Assembly: GCF_002443255.2 (NCBI RefSeq)
Contig: NW_019211458.1
Span: 27,432,485-27,496,484, forward strand
Source of the DNA: Varroa destructor
Taxonomy: Eukaryota > Arthropoda > Arachnida > Mesostigmata > Varroidae
Length of the DNA: 64,000 nt
Direction: 5' to 3'
Under the pieces are notes generated by a model. The model searched no databases. It was not told the DNA's origin and worked only from the letters and a program-made list of their open reading frames with translations. A program made the translations under genes and the position numbers. Position 1 is the first letter of the stretch, and the number at the start of each line of letters is the position of its first letter. Of this stretch, positions 49,847 through 63,670 are shown in pieces.

Positions 49847-51479
49847 TCATTGCAAAGGAAATTGTTTGTCAAAGTCTGCGGGCACTTCTACGCCTACTTC
49901 CTTAGCCAATGTCAACATTTCGGCGCGGTTCGCTCGCATCTTCTCAGCCGCCTTTTTCTTAGCCTGATCTAACTTATATTGCAATTCAGCTTCGCGCCGA
50001 CGAGCCTCCTTCTTCGAAAGACGATTATAGTGGAACGAACCGTAGCCGATCCCGACAAAAAAGGCAATCCAGCGAGAGCCCTGTAGTAAAATGACGATCA
50101 CAAACAGAAATATGACAATAATTTAATAGTGATTTGATATTCGTACTAAAATCTTCGAGCAAGGTCAATGTCTGAAGTACTAAGGCATAATATTTCCGCC
50201 ATTAATATAAGTGAATTTTTTCATGGGACAGCAGCCTACAAGTGCTTGAGAAGACTGAAAGCAAATCATACAGCAAGCAATTGTATGTTTGAATTTGAAT
50301 CAGAGCATATGATAAAGAGAATCCCTGTGCCAAAATCTGTGGAAAATAAAATATATAGCAATGAAAACGAAAGCAACCTTGTGTGTAACCTCGCCTAGGT
50401 TTTTTCCGGAGAGCAAGTATTAGCATCTAAGCGTTGCCAACACAGCGCGCCGCCTTGATATTTTAGTAAGCAAATATCGTCATATAATAGACTTATAATA
50501 GAAGAGCAGCACTGATGTTGCGTCGTGTTCTATTTAATGCCATGATAAAACTAGCACAAACAATAAAGTTCTTCAATGTTTCTAACGTGTTTCTTGTGAT
50601 AGACCTTTACAGAATAACGATTTTTCTACTGAAAGTCGCTACCAAAATACCATCTGAATACGCCAAATATGCCAGTTATATGTTGAATGCTAATAATAAC
50701 AGTAATAACGTGTAAGGTTGATTAAAAAATGAAATACGCGATAAACAAACTTTTGAATAATGTCTACACCTATAGTTATGTACCAGCGTCTAATGCTTTT
50801 AACTTCAAAAAGGACCATAATGTATATAGAATAGTTGTTACCAAAGGGTAAAAATAACATCGAATTAGAGTTCATTCGAATGAATTCCCAACCTAGAGAT
50901 GAAAGCCGTATATGACTTTGCAGGTTCCCATTATAATAAAGGAAGAAAGAAATCACCGCTCTGAATAGCAAGTAAATCAATATGCAGATTACAAATAGCT
51001 ACTTAGACCTTGCAGTGGACACATTAATACAATGCACACATGAATACGCATAGTAAAACCCCTTGTATAAGTTCGATTCTCCGCGAAATAAGTTCCAAAC
51101 TCTAAATCCAAAGGGCATAAAAGTTATTTGTTCCTTTTAGTTATAGCGACACTAATATGAAGGTGAACATATATATATAAATAGAGAAATATACACATAA
51201 TTTAAGGCAAGACAAAACAATAAGGGCAAGTATGTTTTGAGTAGTATTTCGCTGGTGCGTTTAAATTTCTCGTACGAAGCTTACAGTACCTATGCGTATT
51301 GCAGAGAACTGAAATCTTAATATTTAATATTTGTTCCCAGGCTAATACTATGCGCCCCCACCGATACAGTGCGTTAACATATCTCTGTGACCTTAGAGGG
51401 TCACGAGCAAAAATTTCTATTCTGTACTCACCCGAATAAACGGCGAAACGTTCAGGGGTGGAGGAAGTACTTGAGTCAT
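49847..51479 (-). CDS. ATP5ME: Mitochondrial ATP synthase subunit e
   Basis: Two exons on the minus strand, 51479-51432 (ATG) and 50080-49847 (TGA), join in phase 0 across a GTGAGT donor and CTACAG acceptor, giving 93 residues. Exon 1 encodes MTQVLPPPLNVSPFIR, equivalent to the animal start V-P-P-V-x-V-S-P-L-I-K. Exon 2 opens GSRWIAFFVGIGYGSFHYNR, the single membrane helix with the G-x-x-x-G dimerisation motif (family A-L-F-L-G-V-A-Y-G). A long charged helix rich in Lys, Glu and Ala follows. Subunit e lies in the inner mitochondrial membrane and supports ATP synthase dimerisation. The length is slightly above the usual 70-85 because of a C-terminal extension ending FDKQFPLQ. Its place upstream of the CPEB exons on the same strand could make it nested in a CPEB intron. 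Confidence 0.88.
50081..51431 (-). other. Intron of the ATP synthase e gene
   Basis: A 1.35 kb AT-rich intron with GTGAGT donor and TACTACAG acceptor. Open frames at 50168-50398 and 50515-50715 show no family similarity and were not called. Confidence 0.7.
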
Positions 51480-53959
51480 GTCCTTTCCGACGTAAGAAGA
51501 GCTGAACCAACTATAGGGAATGCGGAAATTGGCCTCAAGCCGTCCGATTTCACGACACTTGAACTGTGAGAACTACTAATCAAAGAACGGCTGGAACATC
51601 CGTTTCGTGCCATAGAGAAGCTTCATTCTTAAACATCAACAAAGCCAGAGGACCGCGCGATGTTTAAACAACTTTCGTTGTGCGAATGGACAATTAGAAG
51701 CCACTGTCTGGAATTAGTTTGAAACATACTTTTAACTGTGTTAAATTTTAAACAAAACTGGCCAAGTTCATGCGAGATTTTCACCATACATCCACTGCAT
51801 CTCCGGATTCGAGAGCTCATTCGGCTACTTGTCTGTGCATATAAAACTTCATATAAGGTAAAAATTAATGGAAGAAGTAAGTTAAAAAAAATGGCGGTGT
51901 GCCAGATTAACTATATCAATGAAAAGCATCGTTGATTTGCTTTTTGGCTGACATTTAAAGTTTAGTATAAATGTTCCCACCCGTAGACTCTTTATTGAAA
52001 AATGAATGTATTGTGGAAAAAACCACTCTTAATAACTGTCTTTAAGTACCTTCGGTTTAGATATTATGTACTATTAATGTTAGATTGTTATTTCTCATCC
52101 TTAGATTATCACATGCCCATTGTGTTTCGTTAGCAGCTACACTAGTTACGCACGTTTTTCTCGTGTTTTTATGCAAAAATTTTCCCGTTCCAGTGCACAC
52201 TTCACTATAAAATTCTTGCTAGATAAATAACCAATAAACTCTTGCATTTGCGGGGCTCGTTATTGGAAGGTATTTTCGAGCACTGATTGCGGCCTACCTT
52301 ATTTTTAATCGCGAAAAATTGCAAGAAAGAAACTACTTGCAGAAATGAAAAAGTTTAGTGTGTAATAATCAGTTCATATGTACAGTAAGAATCCTACTAT
52401 CATCGATGCGCATTTTGTAGATGTTGAAACTGTAACTTGAAAAAAGTAGTCATTCTCTCTCGCGTTATGCTGTTCGTCTTCGGTTAACGGTTGCTCGTTA
52501 TTCATAAATTTTTAGCCAACATTTACCACACAATACATCTCCATCACCTAGTAGCGCAGCTAAATGTAGCTTCTAGCGAACGCTTCTGCCAGGTCCTATA
52601 TACTCCTTAATTTTTAACTACGTGTCTAAGCTTTGTCAGGTCGGCGTTGTGTCAGTGTGTGCGCCTGCGTGGACTCATACCTATTTGTATTGTAGGCGCA
52701 GGTCTGGTCTCAGCTTTGCAAGCAAGTTGCACTATTTGTTACATGCGGCATTGTGCTTCACGTTCTTTGCGTGCCCATCTATGAGTTTTTTGTTGTATTG
52801 TGTTCTGTCTTCAAGCTTGTGTGACAGACTGTCTCTGCCAACTGGTTTGCAGAACAGCCCACTGAGGAGGCCATAATAGAGTCGTCTCCCGGTCCGTTCT
52901 GTTGTAGTTGTCGTTACAGCGTTTGTCGGTTTGCCGCTTCTACCATTTACTCTACCCGTTCGCTGTCATTCTGTTTTGCCTGCAGCGCTCTACAAATTAG
53001 CAAACGTGTGCTGTTATTTGTGGTAATTACGCAACCGTAGCAGCAACAGTCCTGTCTTGTTTGTTATTATGCCGTGTTGCCGATTGGGGGGTGAGTTGCT
53101 GATCCACGAAACAGCCGTAGCGGAGTGGCATCAGAAAACAGAAACCCCAGTGCAGTGGCAGACTGGCAGATAGGCAGACGGTGCTAAGCTATTCATCAAC
53201 GTACATTGAATTCAAGTACCTCAGCAATTGAGGGTTTAATGAATGCTACTCCTAGAAGTACATAGAAATGAAGTAACTGTGTCGTCGACCGGTTCGTGTG
53301 TGACTCTTCTTTGTTTGAGCGCTTTTCGGATCTTCGCACTTCTTTACCAGGCAGTCACCCGTCAAGCGCCCATTTTCTAAGTAATTTTTTGGTTCGGGGC
53401 TTCCGATTCTCCTTTATTCATATGGAGATTTGAGTGACGACGAATTGCCCATAGCAACAATACCAATATCAGCAGGAACTTCAACAGGGATCATAATAAT
53501 AATAAGAATAATAATAATAATGAACGCAAAGCAATAGGAGTAGTTCTTCCCGTTGTTTATTTTTTTGTCAGATCGATTGTTCAATCCTCGTCGCCGAAAT
53601 CAATGCACCCAAATCGATTCACCATCATTTCGACCAAGCCCTGCCATCTTCGTAAACTATATTGAAACACGTTGACTTACTGAGTGAAGGCAGAGCCTGA
53701 AGAGAGACGAGTGTTCCTTGTTTGTTTATAACTGAGTAATAATAACAGCAAAAGCAGCGCATGCAGCGCAGATGCTAACGGTGGCTTTTTGTAGCGTCAA
53801 CAATACTATTCCACTGTGTCTAAGCAAACGAAGAGAGGTGTTGCGAATTGGGCAGTTGGGCAGTTGTCTGCCCAACCGCCGCTAAGTGGCAGCTGCAATA
53901 GCCACAATCGCCCATTCGGGCGGCAGAGAACCTAGCACTGGCTGTGTGGTGACATCAAA
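51480..53959. other. Intergenic and promoter region between ATP5ME (-) and GPAT (+)
   Basis: Divergent gene starts flank it. The half nearest GPAT, from about 52560 to 53950, is richer in G and C, contains the AAT microsatellite at 53493-53521 and is the likely GPAT 5' UTR and promoter. No exon is supported. Confidence 0.4.
53493..53521. repeat. (AAT)n microsatellite, interrupted once
   Basis: Runs of AAT/TAA triplets broken by one G-containing unit, about 440 bases upstream of the GPAT start codon. Confidence 0.92.
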
Positions 53960-56900
53960 ATGTTGGACGTAATCTCATTTTTTAACCTGCTTATATATTA
54001 TATCTGTATCGGCATTTCGTGGTTTTGCGTCAGCCTCGTACAATGGCTAGTATTCATCATATTTCCGACGGGGTGGAACCCGTATACGTTCTACGTGTGG
54101 ACTGCGTGGACACTCGGCATGTGCGGAATATTTAACGTTTCATTAGGGGGCCGTGATATGTATGTGAAACTCCTATACCGGCTGTTTGCGGTGAGTGGAA
54201 CGTGACGACATTCGAACAACAAAAGGAGCAGTAGTGTGTAGTCAATGCTGTTCTAAGTGTGGATGAATATAGGTATTTACTACTGTCTGATGCATACCAT
54301 ATAAACAACGACAGTTAGATGTTTCTTTTTGGTGTACCGTGTGTAATCCAATGAACCACTTATCAATTCGTCAGTTTTGTACTATCGCTGTGAGCTTAGG
54401 CTAACCTAAAGGCAATTTTCACTTGGGTAAGGTAAACACATTTTGTTCGTTGGCCTAGCAGCCCGCTAGTATACGATAGGAATTAATTAACAAATATAAT
54501 ATTTTGGATTGAATTTCTGTCGCCATGTCAAATCTACTAACACGCGCAAAGACTTCCACTTACTTTAAGCGGGTTTTCGACGATGTCAGTGGTATCCAGT
54601 TAAATTGTTTCTTATTATCTTCATTGTGCAATTGAAATTTTCGATCACGTTCGATTTCCAGTCGGTTGTGTACTTGCCGATTTTTATCACGCCGTCATGA
54701 TTTCAGGAAAAAAAATAGGCACTCATACACTTGTTAGGTTGAGCGGCTTTGCAGAAACTGAAGTTTGCAAGGGCGAAGATATCCACGGTCGATGCATGTA
54801 GTGATCAGATAAAAATAATCCACGGAACTCACCATGCTGAGTATTAACCTTTATTTACTGCCAGTTTCCTGGAAAAAGCAATCGGCAGTTTTTTTTCTGT
54901 CACTGATTTTGCTCTCGGCTATCATTTTTGTAGCGAATTTATGCCCAAATGCGGTTTTTCAATATTTGCACACACGGTATGAGTATCTGCTTTCAATAAT
55001 GGATCAATTATATGAATAGGTACTCGTATCCATGTATCTCTCCATTGTCGCTGTACGTCATGATGCGACCAAATTGCTTGACCCGACGCTCCTTCGTTGA
55101 AAGATTCACTCATCGCAGGTACGACATACAATTCGAAATAAATATTGAATACAGCTGCGAGCTAGCGCGATTGCTACAGAAACGCTAGCAATTATTAAAG
55201 TTATTATTATAATTTCTTTGCCATCGTCTTTTCTCGTTCCACGGCGTCTTCCCTCAGACGATTAGTATAATGTTGACGGTGTTGCTCTGCACCAGCTTAT
55301 CGCAACTCGGTACTATCTCTGTCGTGGCGAGTCATTGCTACAACGGGCCATTCTCTGGCGCGTTACCCGCTTACAGCCGCGAATTTGATTGAAGTGGACC
55401 AGTTTTGGTAAAAATATGCTTTGGCAGAACAAAGCTAATTGGGCATGTTATGGTTAACCTCTAAGACAACAATGATCATATAGGTGACCAAGGACATTGT
55501 TACCACTGGCCCTGTGATTTTCATTAGCAATTTAATTGAAAGCGGCTAAGCGAACTTTGCCCGCAGGAAATGCTGGTATTTCAAGAGACCGCCTGTCGGT
55601 CGACAGATAGCCAGTAACTTATTACAGAAAGAAGGTAAAAAGTAAAGAGAAGTATGCATTTTGTACTGTTTATCGATTTCTATAAAAAGCTAATCTTTTT
55701 ACGATGGGGGCCGTCGATTAGACACTTGTCTGAGTATACGAAAGGGCTTCCCAAATTCGTTTATCTGCTATCTGGTAAATTTCGATCATCGGCCTCAGCT
55801 CTTGACGTGATCCACCATTCAAATTACGTGCAGCGCCTCTATTGCAGCTGTTAGTAACCAGTATTAAACGAAACCTGCTGTCGCTTTGTTTAGGACATAA
55901 GGGACCTTATAAACGTGTAACTCGTATTCAGCCTTGGGCTCGAACAAAGCAAATTGAGTTACGTTAGGCGTGTCGACAAAGGGAAAGTTTGTTTCCCACC
56001 GCATAGGAAACTCGTCTGCGGTTTAATTCTAAGTTCATAAGCAAATAAGTCCTAAACGACCTCTAACTTGAGTTATCATATCCTTTTGATACATTTTGGT
56101 GCATCGATTATTGACAAACCAAATATAGTGTAAATAACACGATTCGTATTCTGTTTTCTTGAATTAAACGCGCATCTGGAAACAGGAAACCGTATACTTA
56201 ATACGTCTATAGCTATCATTTTGAAATTGTTTTTAGGCTCATTTTTACTTTGCTGGTACGACCGTGGCCAATGCAGTATGTGCACCTTTAAGGTCCTTTG
56301 AGAACTGGCACGTATTAATGAAACTACTGCTATTCATATACTGTAGTCGTTGCATTTCAAAAATGTAATTTTTACTCCTTCTAATCAAACCTGTCAATTT
56401 GGGCGCCACGTAGTGTGCCTTCCAGAGCCCCCTGGGTCCGATGTCTTCAAAGAGCTGAAATAGGTGATGCACAACGGCCAATGACAAACGTTGCGATATA
56501 TTATGGGTCAAATACGAACCAAACAAAAGCTAGTTTGTTACCGATGTGATAGGAATAGCAGTTCTTTGCAACTGTGGTCTTTGTTGCCTTCAATATGCAT
56601 CGCTCATCAGAGGCAATTAACATGGCACTTCAATCGGAAAAATTAATATTTGCGTCGGCCCAATGTTCCTAAACGAACAACTATAATGGTAGTGTCTAGA
56701 GGACGCTCTATAACATGACAGAAACATTTAAATTCTTGAAGGCAAATTTATTTAGGAGAACAAATAAACCTATAGAACAATGGTTCAGAAATCTTGTACT
56801 TCCAATAAGCAGAGTGGATTCTATAAGCAATATTATATAACGCTCCTTCCTAAAGGTTGTTTCAAAGGCTGAAGTCTCTGAACGCACCATGGGTGGCCGA

Positions 56901-59900
56901 GCATCCAACAAAAAGCATTGGTTCGAGAACTTCAATATTTAGACATTTTTTTAAATATTAGTATTCACAAAATTTTAAATCACATTTAGGGGCCGCTTAC
57001 TCGTGAAGTATCTGAAAACAAAAAATGAGATCTATTGCATTCATCTACCATTGCATCTACCATTATCCTCGAAGCCACTGACCATGGCCTAATATGTTTG
57101 AACCAAAAGTTGAGAACTTAAGTGCGCCAGGCAGTACAGAAATAATTTCTCCGAAGCCGGCACTTCTCTGTCTGATGGTCTTCATAATATTTCATCTGTA
57201 AATTTGCCGATGGGACTTTTTTTTGGGTATGGAAATACAGTAAATGGTCTTTAACATGTAAGCCTCCATTTTGAAAAAATGACGTTTCGTCAGTTTTCAT
57301 GCAACAGACCTTTTGCCCTTCCAATATGCTCTTAAATAACTAATTAATAATGCTCTTAAATTCGGCAGCGTAACAAAATGTCTCTAGTCGATGTGGCCAG
57401 TAAGTGCATATTCGTCCACCTAAATTGTCACAAATATTGGAACCGACCGTGTTGCTCCTAATACGCATGTACCTCTTGATTCACGAATCTTTGTTAGATG
57501 TCCCCGTAAGAGAGCGACGCCGATAGGAACGCCGTTCAGGACCTATGCGTAGATTGTGGGTTGATAATTACTTAATTGTAAATTAATATGATGATAATTA
57601 CTAAATTGGTAAATATGTGCGTTCACCAGGGCTTAAATTCCATTTTCTCAGCAGTTTAATGGTTGACTCAGAGGCCCCTAAGACTGGATCTATAGCCATC
57701 GTTTCAGTTCAGATACAATTGTTTGTTCCTATTTATTTTCGGTACCTATTTATTTTTTTGAGGGATGATATAGATCGCATTTACTCCAAATGCAGAGCAC
57801 TGCGATTCTCTTAGTGAATTTAGTTGAATTTAATGAAATAGTTTAGTTAATCTGCAACGTTGCTAACTATTACTTACATAAGTGAGTCGGACAAAATCAT
57901 CAAATAAAGATGGGCCATGTGGTGAGCGCAATCAACGCAATTCAAGTCATTTATATGGTACCATTTTTACTGTGTTTACTTAAAGCTATATATAAAAACA
58001 ACGAGCGTATCAATCGTCGGAACTACGGACGACACTAACTGATGGATTTGTGAGTGACATTTTTTATTGACTTGGCAAGTTTTGTGTAAAACGGAACGCA
58101 GAATTAAACATATTCATCCATTAAACATATCAAAAGTTTTTATTCGGTAACACCATATAGACTGTAAATAGCCAATTATTTTGTCTAGTTCAATGCTTTT
58201 TTTTGTGAAAGGCTCTACAATAACTCTAAGCATACGCGAACTCTCACGTTTCGTTTTTCTGAGCTTCAAATTTTTAATATTTTCATACATTAGATAAACT
58301 TATAAAATGAAAATTTTGAATAATTTAGGTTTAAACAACAGAGAACGATTGCTTACGTGAACTTCGTATAGTTCTCTTTACTATTAGTTCACAATATTCA
58401 CGTTATTTATTATTATATTTAACACTTAACATTATGGGTTTGATTTGTGAATTTCCTTATTTGACTGTGTAGAAAATCAAGAACAGTTATTAAGAGTATG
58501 ATTCTCCCGCGCTTATAGCTTAGTTTTACTGGGCAAGTACGTTTCTACCACACCATACAAGGGCGTATATACGGTTTAATCGTATTGCACAATAAGAGCC
58601 AAATGTTTTGATATACAATATTTACCTGCTTCGGCTTCGGCCGTCAATAGTTAGCTATTTTCGGTCATATTTATGTTTAGGGATAATGTTAGCTTGAAGT
58701 CCGAAATGTGTTGCCCGTGGAACTCGATCAAATATACTTTGAAGCGCACAACGGTGTCATGTGGTCATTGCACTGCCTGGCTTCTTTCCCTGACTCGGCG
58801 TACCGCTGTGAAGGCTTTGAGAAGTGTAACTTTGACGAAATAGGTAAATGCTGCATTTTCGTATCTGTCGATAGTTAACATTTCTCAGTCGTCAGCCGGA
58901 AATAGATAGAAGGAAAACTGTCTACACAATACTGATAATAGGATCTCCTTTTGCTTTACTCAATAACAGCGAGTGCTCATTGGTTATTATTCGGCCAACT
59001 GTGAAAGGTGACGAACTGTGAGAAGTGTTGTATTCGTCTCTTTGCTGAGCCGTCGTATGCGATTATTGATATCTAGTTTCGTTAGGCGACCATTTGAGGT
59101 CAAGGGTCAAAATATAACGAATGCATTCCGCGTAGCCTCTTCTGCAGTAGCTCCTGGCTAGTACGAATTAAGGAATACGGAAAGCACAGTTTAGTAAAGG
59201 AACAAAATTGATTTATATTTCCAAGCGTTTCAGCAGCGGAAGTGCAAACGAAACCTTACTTATCTGGATAACTATTTTTTTGTATTGCCAGTTTTTTTTC
59301 GAACAAGTACGTACATTAATTACGTACAACAAATTAGGATATATAGAATTGTTGCTGGTCTATAAATGTTTGATAATGAAACGGCGTTGTAGCTCTGTCA
59401 TATTATGTTTATTCCAAACTTAGTGTCATTATTAAAGCAATTGCTGATCGACATTAATGTATTACCTGGATTTTGCGTAGATTGAATACAGGGACGACAC
59501 TTTTATAAGGAATTGATACTAATTTGGAATCATGTGAAAAGTAGCTATAACCGTAAAATTAAAATCATTAATTTCCAACAGTTTGCCTTAAAGTAATCAC
59601 GGATATAATTTCACTACTATTTTTTAATATAAATGCACATTTTTTTTAAAACTAGCTTTTGTTCGAGTTCTCTCTGATAGGCTCAGGAGTATACAAGCTG
59701 TCGATATGATTGAAGTTTTACAAAGGGTTATCTCGTTTCCAATCATAGGTTGATTTAATGAGTTCAACTTTTACAACTAGTGAAAGTCTTTCGCGTTCAT
59801 GATGCAATCTTTTGCAAAAGTTTTAATACTTTAGACATTTTGGATATTCCGGCTGATGATGGCACCTCAGCCATAGAAGGCTATATATAAAAAGAAAATG

Positions 59901-62900
59901 GTAGAAGATATAGTATGCGCATGGTCTTTTTGGGAGCGTATTGTATAATGTTTCTCTGCATTGCTAATTAGCTTAAATTTACCTTTATTGTGTTCGAAGA
60001 AGACATGTGAAAGACCTGGTAAATATTCACAATCTTTTCATATTATATGGATTCATAATTCTCATATACCATGTGTCGTTAACGTATCGTCTCTGCCTTC
60101 AAAGTCAAATTAAGCAACCTATGGTTGTTTGCATATCGGTTCACATGTGTACATGTGTATGCCGGTATAAAGCCCCAAGCTTGTACGAAGTTGAAATGCC
60201 TATATAGCAAATAAATTTGCATTGAAGTGTATGTAAAACGTGTATAGACTTAAGGCATCGTCTTTCTTGAAAATGCGAGAGCTGGAGTTTATTACTACTC
60301 AATGGTCGGAGTTGCTGATTTGCGTTTAAAGTTATACAAATAGATTTTTTTTACACAGGCATTCCGACCTATAAAATGGATTTGAGACATTACCGAGGCT
60401 GGAGATCGAATGCATCTAGAAACAATAAGGGAAAACCTAAATATTAAATCTAAACTTTTCCTTAAGTTTCGCGGAGATTCGCATGCGTAGAGACTGAGTA
60501 AGATTAATTAATCGCTACGTAATTTAGCTGAGTTCAATTTAGCTGAAAACAGTTGCTGCGGCCATAATGATTTTTAGGAAGTAAAGTATGATCGACACGT
60601 CTATTTTGGAGTAGTACCTACAAAATATGATTGTCGCCTTCGGGTCGCAGGAAAACGTCCAGCGCCGTTGTGCCAAATCTTTGTGGCGCCACTGACAGGG
60701 AAACGTTTAAGTGACAAGATTGCTGGATATGATATAACAGGAAAATTATTGAAACTCTGGTTTAACGTTGTCTCGAGTAGTTTAAAAAATGGCCTCTATC
60801 TAGCATCCCGCATTTTCGCTTCGATGTGAGCAGATAATGGAGACTCCGTAGATGGACTCACGAGCACTGTAGTCTTGCTTGGAGCATTTCCAATTAGCGC
60901 CTTGCGTGGGCCGGATTCACGTAAGGTTTATTAAACGACAGGCTGAGTGTTCCGTGCATTCGAACAAATACATTTTTACGTTTTTCTAATTTGCGAAAAG
61001 TTAAATAGATTATTATATTCAACGCTTAATTCTGTGGTACCTTAATTGCAATTTTTTTAAAGACGCTTGATTCAACAAAAGCGGTTCGTGTCGATTGCGC
61101 TTAGAACTCTAACCAATTGTGACCTTTTTTCTTACCCATGTTTTAATTCATTGCATGAAAAATCTAGGTTTAATATACTAAATTTAAAATTTTGTAAACT
61201 TCGATTTTATATATATAAAATTATGGTGCAGCTACAATCAGTTTACAACACCAAACAGTCTGTCTTAACGATAAGACCAGGAAGGTCGAATATCTTTTTG
61301 TTAATCTTTAGTGACTGACATAGTCCAAATATGTTTCCAAAAAGGAAAGACGGGGTGACAGAGAAGACTTTGGAAAACAATGTTAAAATATCCGAACAAA
61401 GTCCATGGCAAAATTTTTGAAAAATACCACTGTCCTGTGTGATTAGACGCATGCAAAAGCACATTCGATGCTAGAAAGAAAATCAGCATGAGATAGCTTC
61501 GTCTGACTAGTCCTACCGCAAGATAGCTAATTTCTTGTCTATATGATACTTAAAAAATTCGAAAATGTGCAAACATATTGAGATAGTTCCGTGTCGATAA
61601 AATCAACTAATTAAATGAAAGGGTCGAGTGATAAATAGAAACACATTAGTCAGTACATCTTGCAGCCTCATAGGTCTTAGCCAACCGAAACTCTAATCCA
61701 ATCTAAAGTGAGTTGTATTTACGGTAAGTATAGACACGTTATATAATTAGTCCTTAAATTTAAGCCAACGTGCAAATATAGAATACAGTCAAGTTAGCTT
61801 AGCATTTTAGCCGAAATAATAGAGTTAGTGCAACATTTGCCGCACGGAATATGGTTACAAAATGTTTCCTTAAAACCTATTGAATTTGGATTGTTTAGTA
61901 TTTAGTATCCGCTAAAATTATGTCAAGCAATTTAATTTCTTAAAATTATCGTTCTGAGGGGTACTTCCGTGGAGTACATTCTGCACTCATGATTCGGTTC
62001 ATAAATAGCACTGCCTCAATCGTTTGCCCTCGTTCGTCAAGTGGCTACTTTTACTGTCAATGAGCTCAACCTATTCTTTGATTTTCAGTATATTCAACCA
62101 CTATATAGCTGTAATATTAACATGCCATGTGTTGGCTCATAAAATGCGTTCATTTCATAAGAGCCAGGCGCAATTAAGTTTGGCCTCAATCTGTACGCGT
62201 ACACAACATATGTTGATAAAACATTGCTGTGCTAAACAAAAAGCAAAACACCTTCACCGATTGGCGTAATTACTAAGACTGTCGTCTTATTTACAGTTTG
62301 GTGCGGTTAAGGTCGAGCGGCACCGAGTGGCCAAAGTGATCCAGCGACGGAGTACTTGCGTCCGGCCCGACTTGAGTAAATTGGACACTTCAAGATTCAA
62401 TAACGCTAGTCCAGCTGGGGGAAGCGCCGGACAGTCGTCTTCCCAAGGCCCCAATGTTGGCAAAAGTCAGGACCCGATCCACCTCAGCGTCGGGTCACAA
62501 CGAAGGGTTAATTGTACTCATGAGCCGGACACTGAGGACGAAGAACTTCTTTCCCCGTCCAAAGAGGTACAAATAGAGCCTGTATGCATAAACGCTCAAC
62601 TTCGGGTTTTTTAATGCTCCCCTTTTTGTTTTCGATCTGACCCTTAAAAAAAATCTTTCGTAGCGCAGTTTTTGCACCAGACTGTTAACCGTTGCATCCA
62701 AATTGTGTACTCATTGAATAAATAATTATGGTATCGATCAGCATAATTATGGTATCTATGAGTCTATCAAATAGCAGTATTTTCTATCGTTTAGATCTTC
62801 GGAATTAACCTTTTTTACTATTTTTGTCCATGTATGTGTGGGGGTCTACCGTAGATGATTGAGAAGGACAATATGCAAGTGGCCCCAACTCAGCCGCTAG

Positions 62901-63072
62901 TGACGCTCGAACGACCGGTCGGCAAGGACTTTCAATTAAACGACGTTTTTCCGTTGATTAAAAGGGGCGTTGAAGCGATTGTCGACGACGACTTCACGAA
63001 ACGATTCGCAGCCGAAGAGCTCGCTTCCTGGAACCTACTAACCCGCACTAATAAGAACTACCAGTTCATCAG
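53960..63072 (+). CDS. GPAT4-like: Glycerol-3-phosphate acyltransferase 3/4-like (N-terminal part, continues past window)
   Basis: Three exons: 53960-54190 (ATG), 62297-62566 and 62855-63072, joined in phase 0, 0 and then ending in phase 2 at AG|GTATGT. Exon 1 has two hydrophobic membrane segments and ends LGGRDMYVKLLYRLFA, as in GPAT3/4 (G-I-R-K-L-Y-M-K-S-L-L-K-I-F-A). Exon 2 begins FGAVKVERHRVAKVIQRR and then becomes a Ser/Gly/Asp-rich, poorly conserved loop with an acidic stretch. Exon 3 has EAIVDDDFTKRFAAEELASW and NLLTRTNKNYQFI, almost the vertebrate D-D-E-V-T-K-R-F-S-A-E-E-L-E-S-W-N-L-L-S-R-T-N. The enzyme makes lysophosphatidic acid in the ER, the first step of glycerolipid synthesis. 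The catalytic H-x-x-x-x-D exon was not seen and must lie beyond 64000. The first intron is 8.1 kb. Confidence 0.9.
54191..62296 (+). other. First intron of the GPAT3/4-like gene (8.1 kb)
   Basis: AT-rich, with GTGAGT donor and TTTACAG acceptor. A possible transposase relic lies at 56708-57324 on the minus strand. Short tandem near-duplications occur at 57045-57067 and about 57566-57616. No exon is supported. Confidence 0.6.
56708..57324 (-). mobile_element. Possible transposase relic
   Basis: Two minus-strand fragments lie in the right order for a Tc1/mariner-superfamily DDE domain. A D-E-T-S-F-F-Q-N-G-G piece (about 57290-57260) can be compared with the family S-D-E-A-H-F-x-L-N-G. A downstream piece beginning FLLDARPPMVRSETSAFETT (about 56915-56855) can be compared with F-Q-Q-D-G-A-x-P-H. 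The match is weak and no ends were found, so this is a suggestion. Confidence 0.35.
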
Positions 63073-63262
63073 GTATGTGTTTTTTGTGATGTTTACAAGT
63101 GATATTATTACTGTGATAATAAGTGATCGTTTTTATGTCACCCTTTCTGGTGTTTAATTATTGTTGAAATAACTGGTGCTTATTGGTCTTTGTCGTTTAT
63201 CCGTTTAAATTCCTCGCTGTATTGTGTCTTGATAATGACAGAATTACACGCTGTGTGCGTAT

Positions 63263-63312
63263 AAAAATCCCTCGCTGTTTACACGCTAAAAATCCCTCGC
63301 GGTTTACACGCT
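63263..63312. repeat. Tandem duplication, two 25-base copies
   Basis: The unit begins aaaaatccctcgc and ends tttacacgct. The copies abut and differ at one position (ctg against cgg). A third partial copy of the acacgct end lies just upstream at about 63246. Confidence 0.92.
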
Positions 63313-63456
63313 GCGCATAGAATGTCTTTAGTATATGGGTTCGGACTCTGAATGAAGAACAGCTGAAAAAAACTTTCTCTCAGCACTTTGGCCATACTGA
63401 ATGCAATCGGCAGGACGCAGGAGTGGTCTAATTTCGACACAGTTCGACCTTCCAGC

Positions 63457-63520
63457 AAAATTCCGCAGTAATAATAGCAAATGGAGTGTAAAATTCCGCA
63501 GTAAAATAGCAAATGGAGTG
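63457..63520. repeat. Tandem duplication, two copies of about 31 bases
   Basis: The unit contains ttccgcagta and ends tagcaaatggagtg. The copies adjoin and differ mainly around an ataa/aa stretch. Confidence 0.9.
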
Positions 63521-63670
63521 AATATAGGTACTACCCTCTTCCGTTCTTTCCCTTTGAATTACTAAATGGTAGACAGAGAGGTACTGTCAACCTGTCGTAG
63601 AAGGGACAGCTACAACTATCAGGGTACCGATGGAATTTCGTTTCACCAATACTTGTACCTAGAAGTTAAC

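Noticed and set aside
51060..51090. tRNA B-box-like agttcgattct
   Set aside because: The flanking bases do not form a T-arm stem and no A box is correctly spaced.
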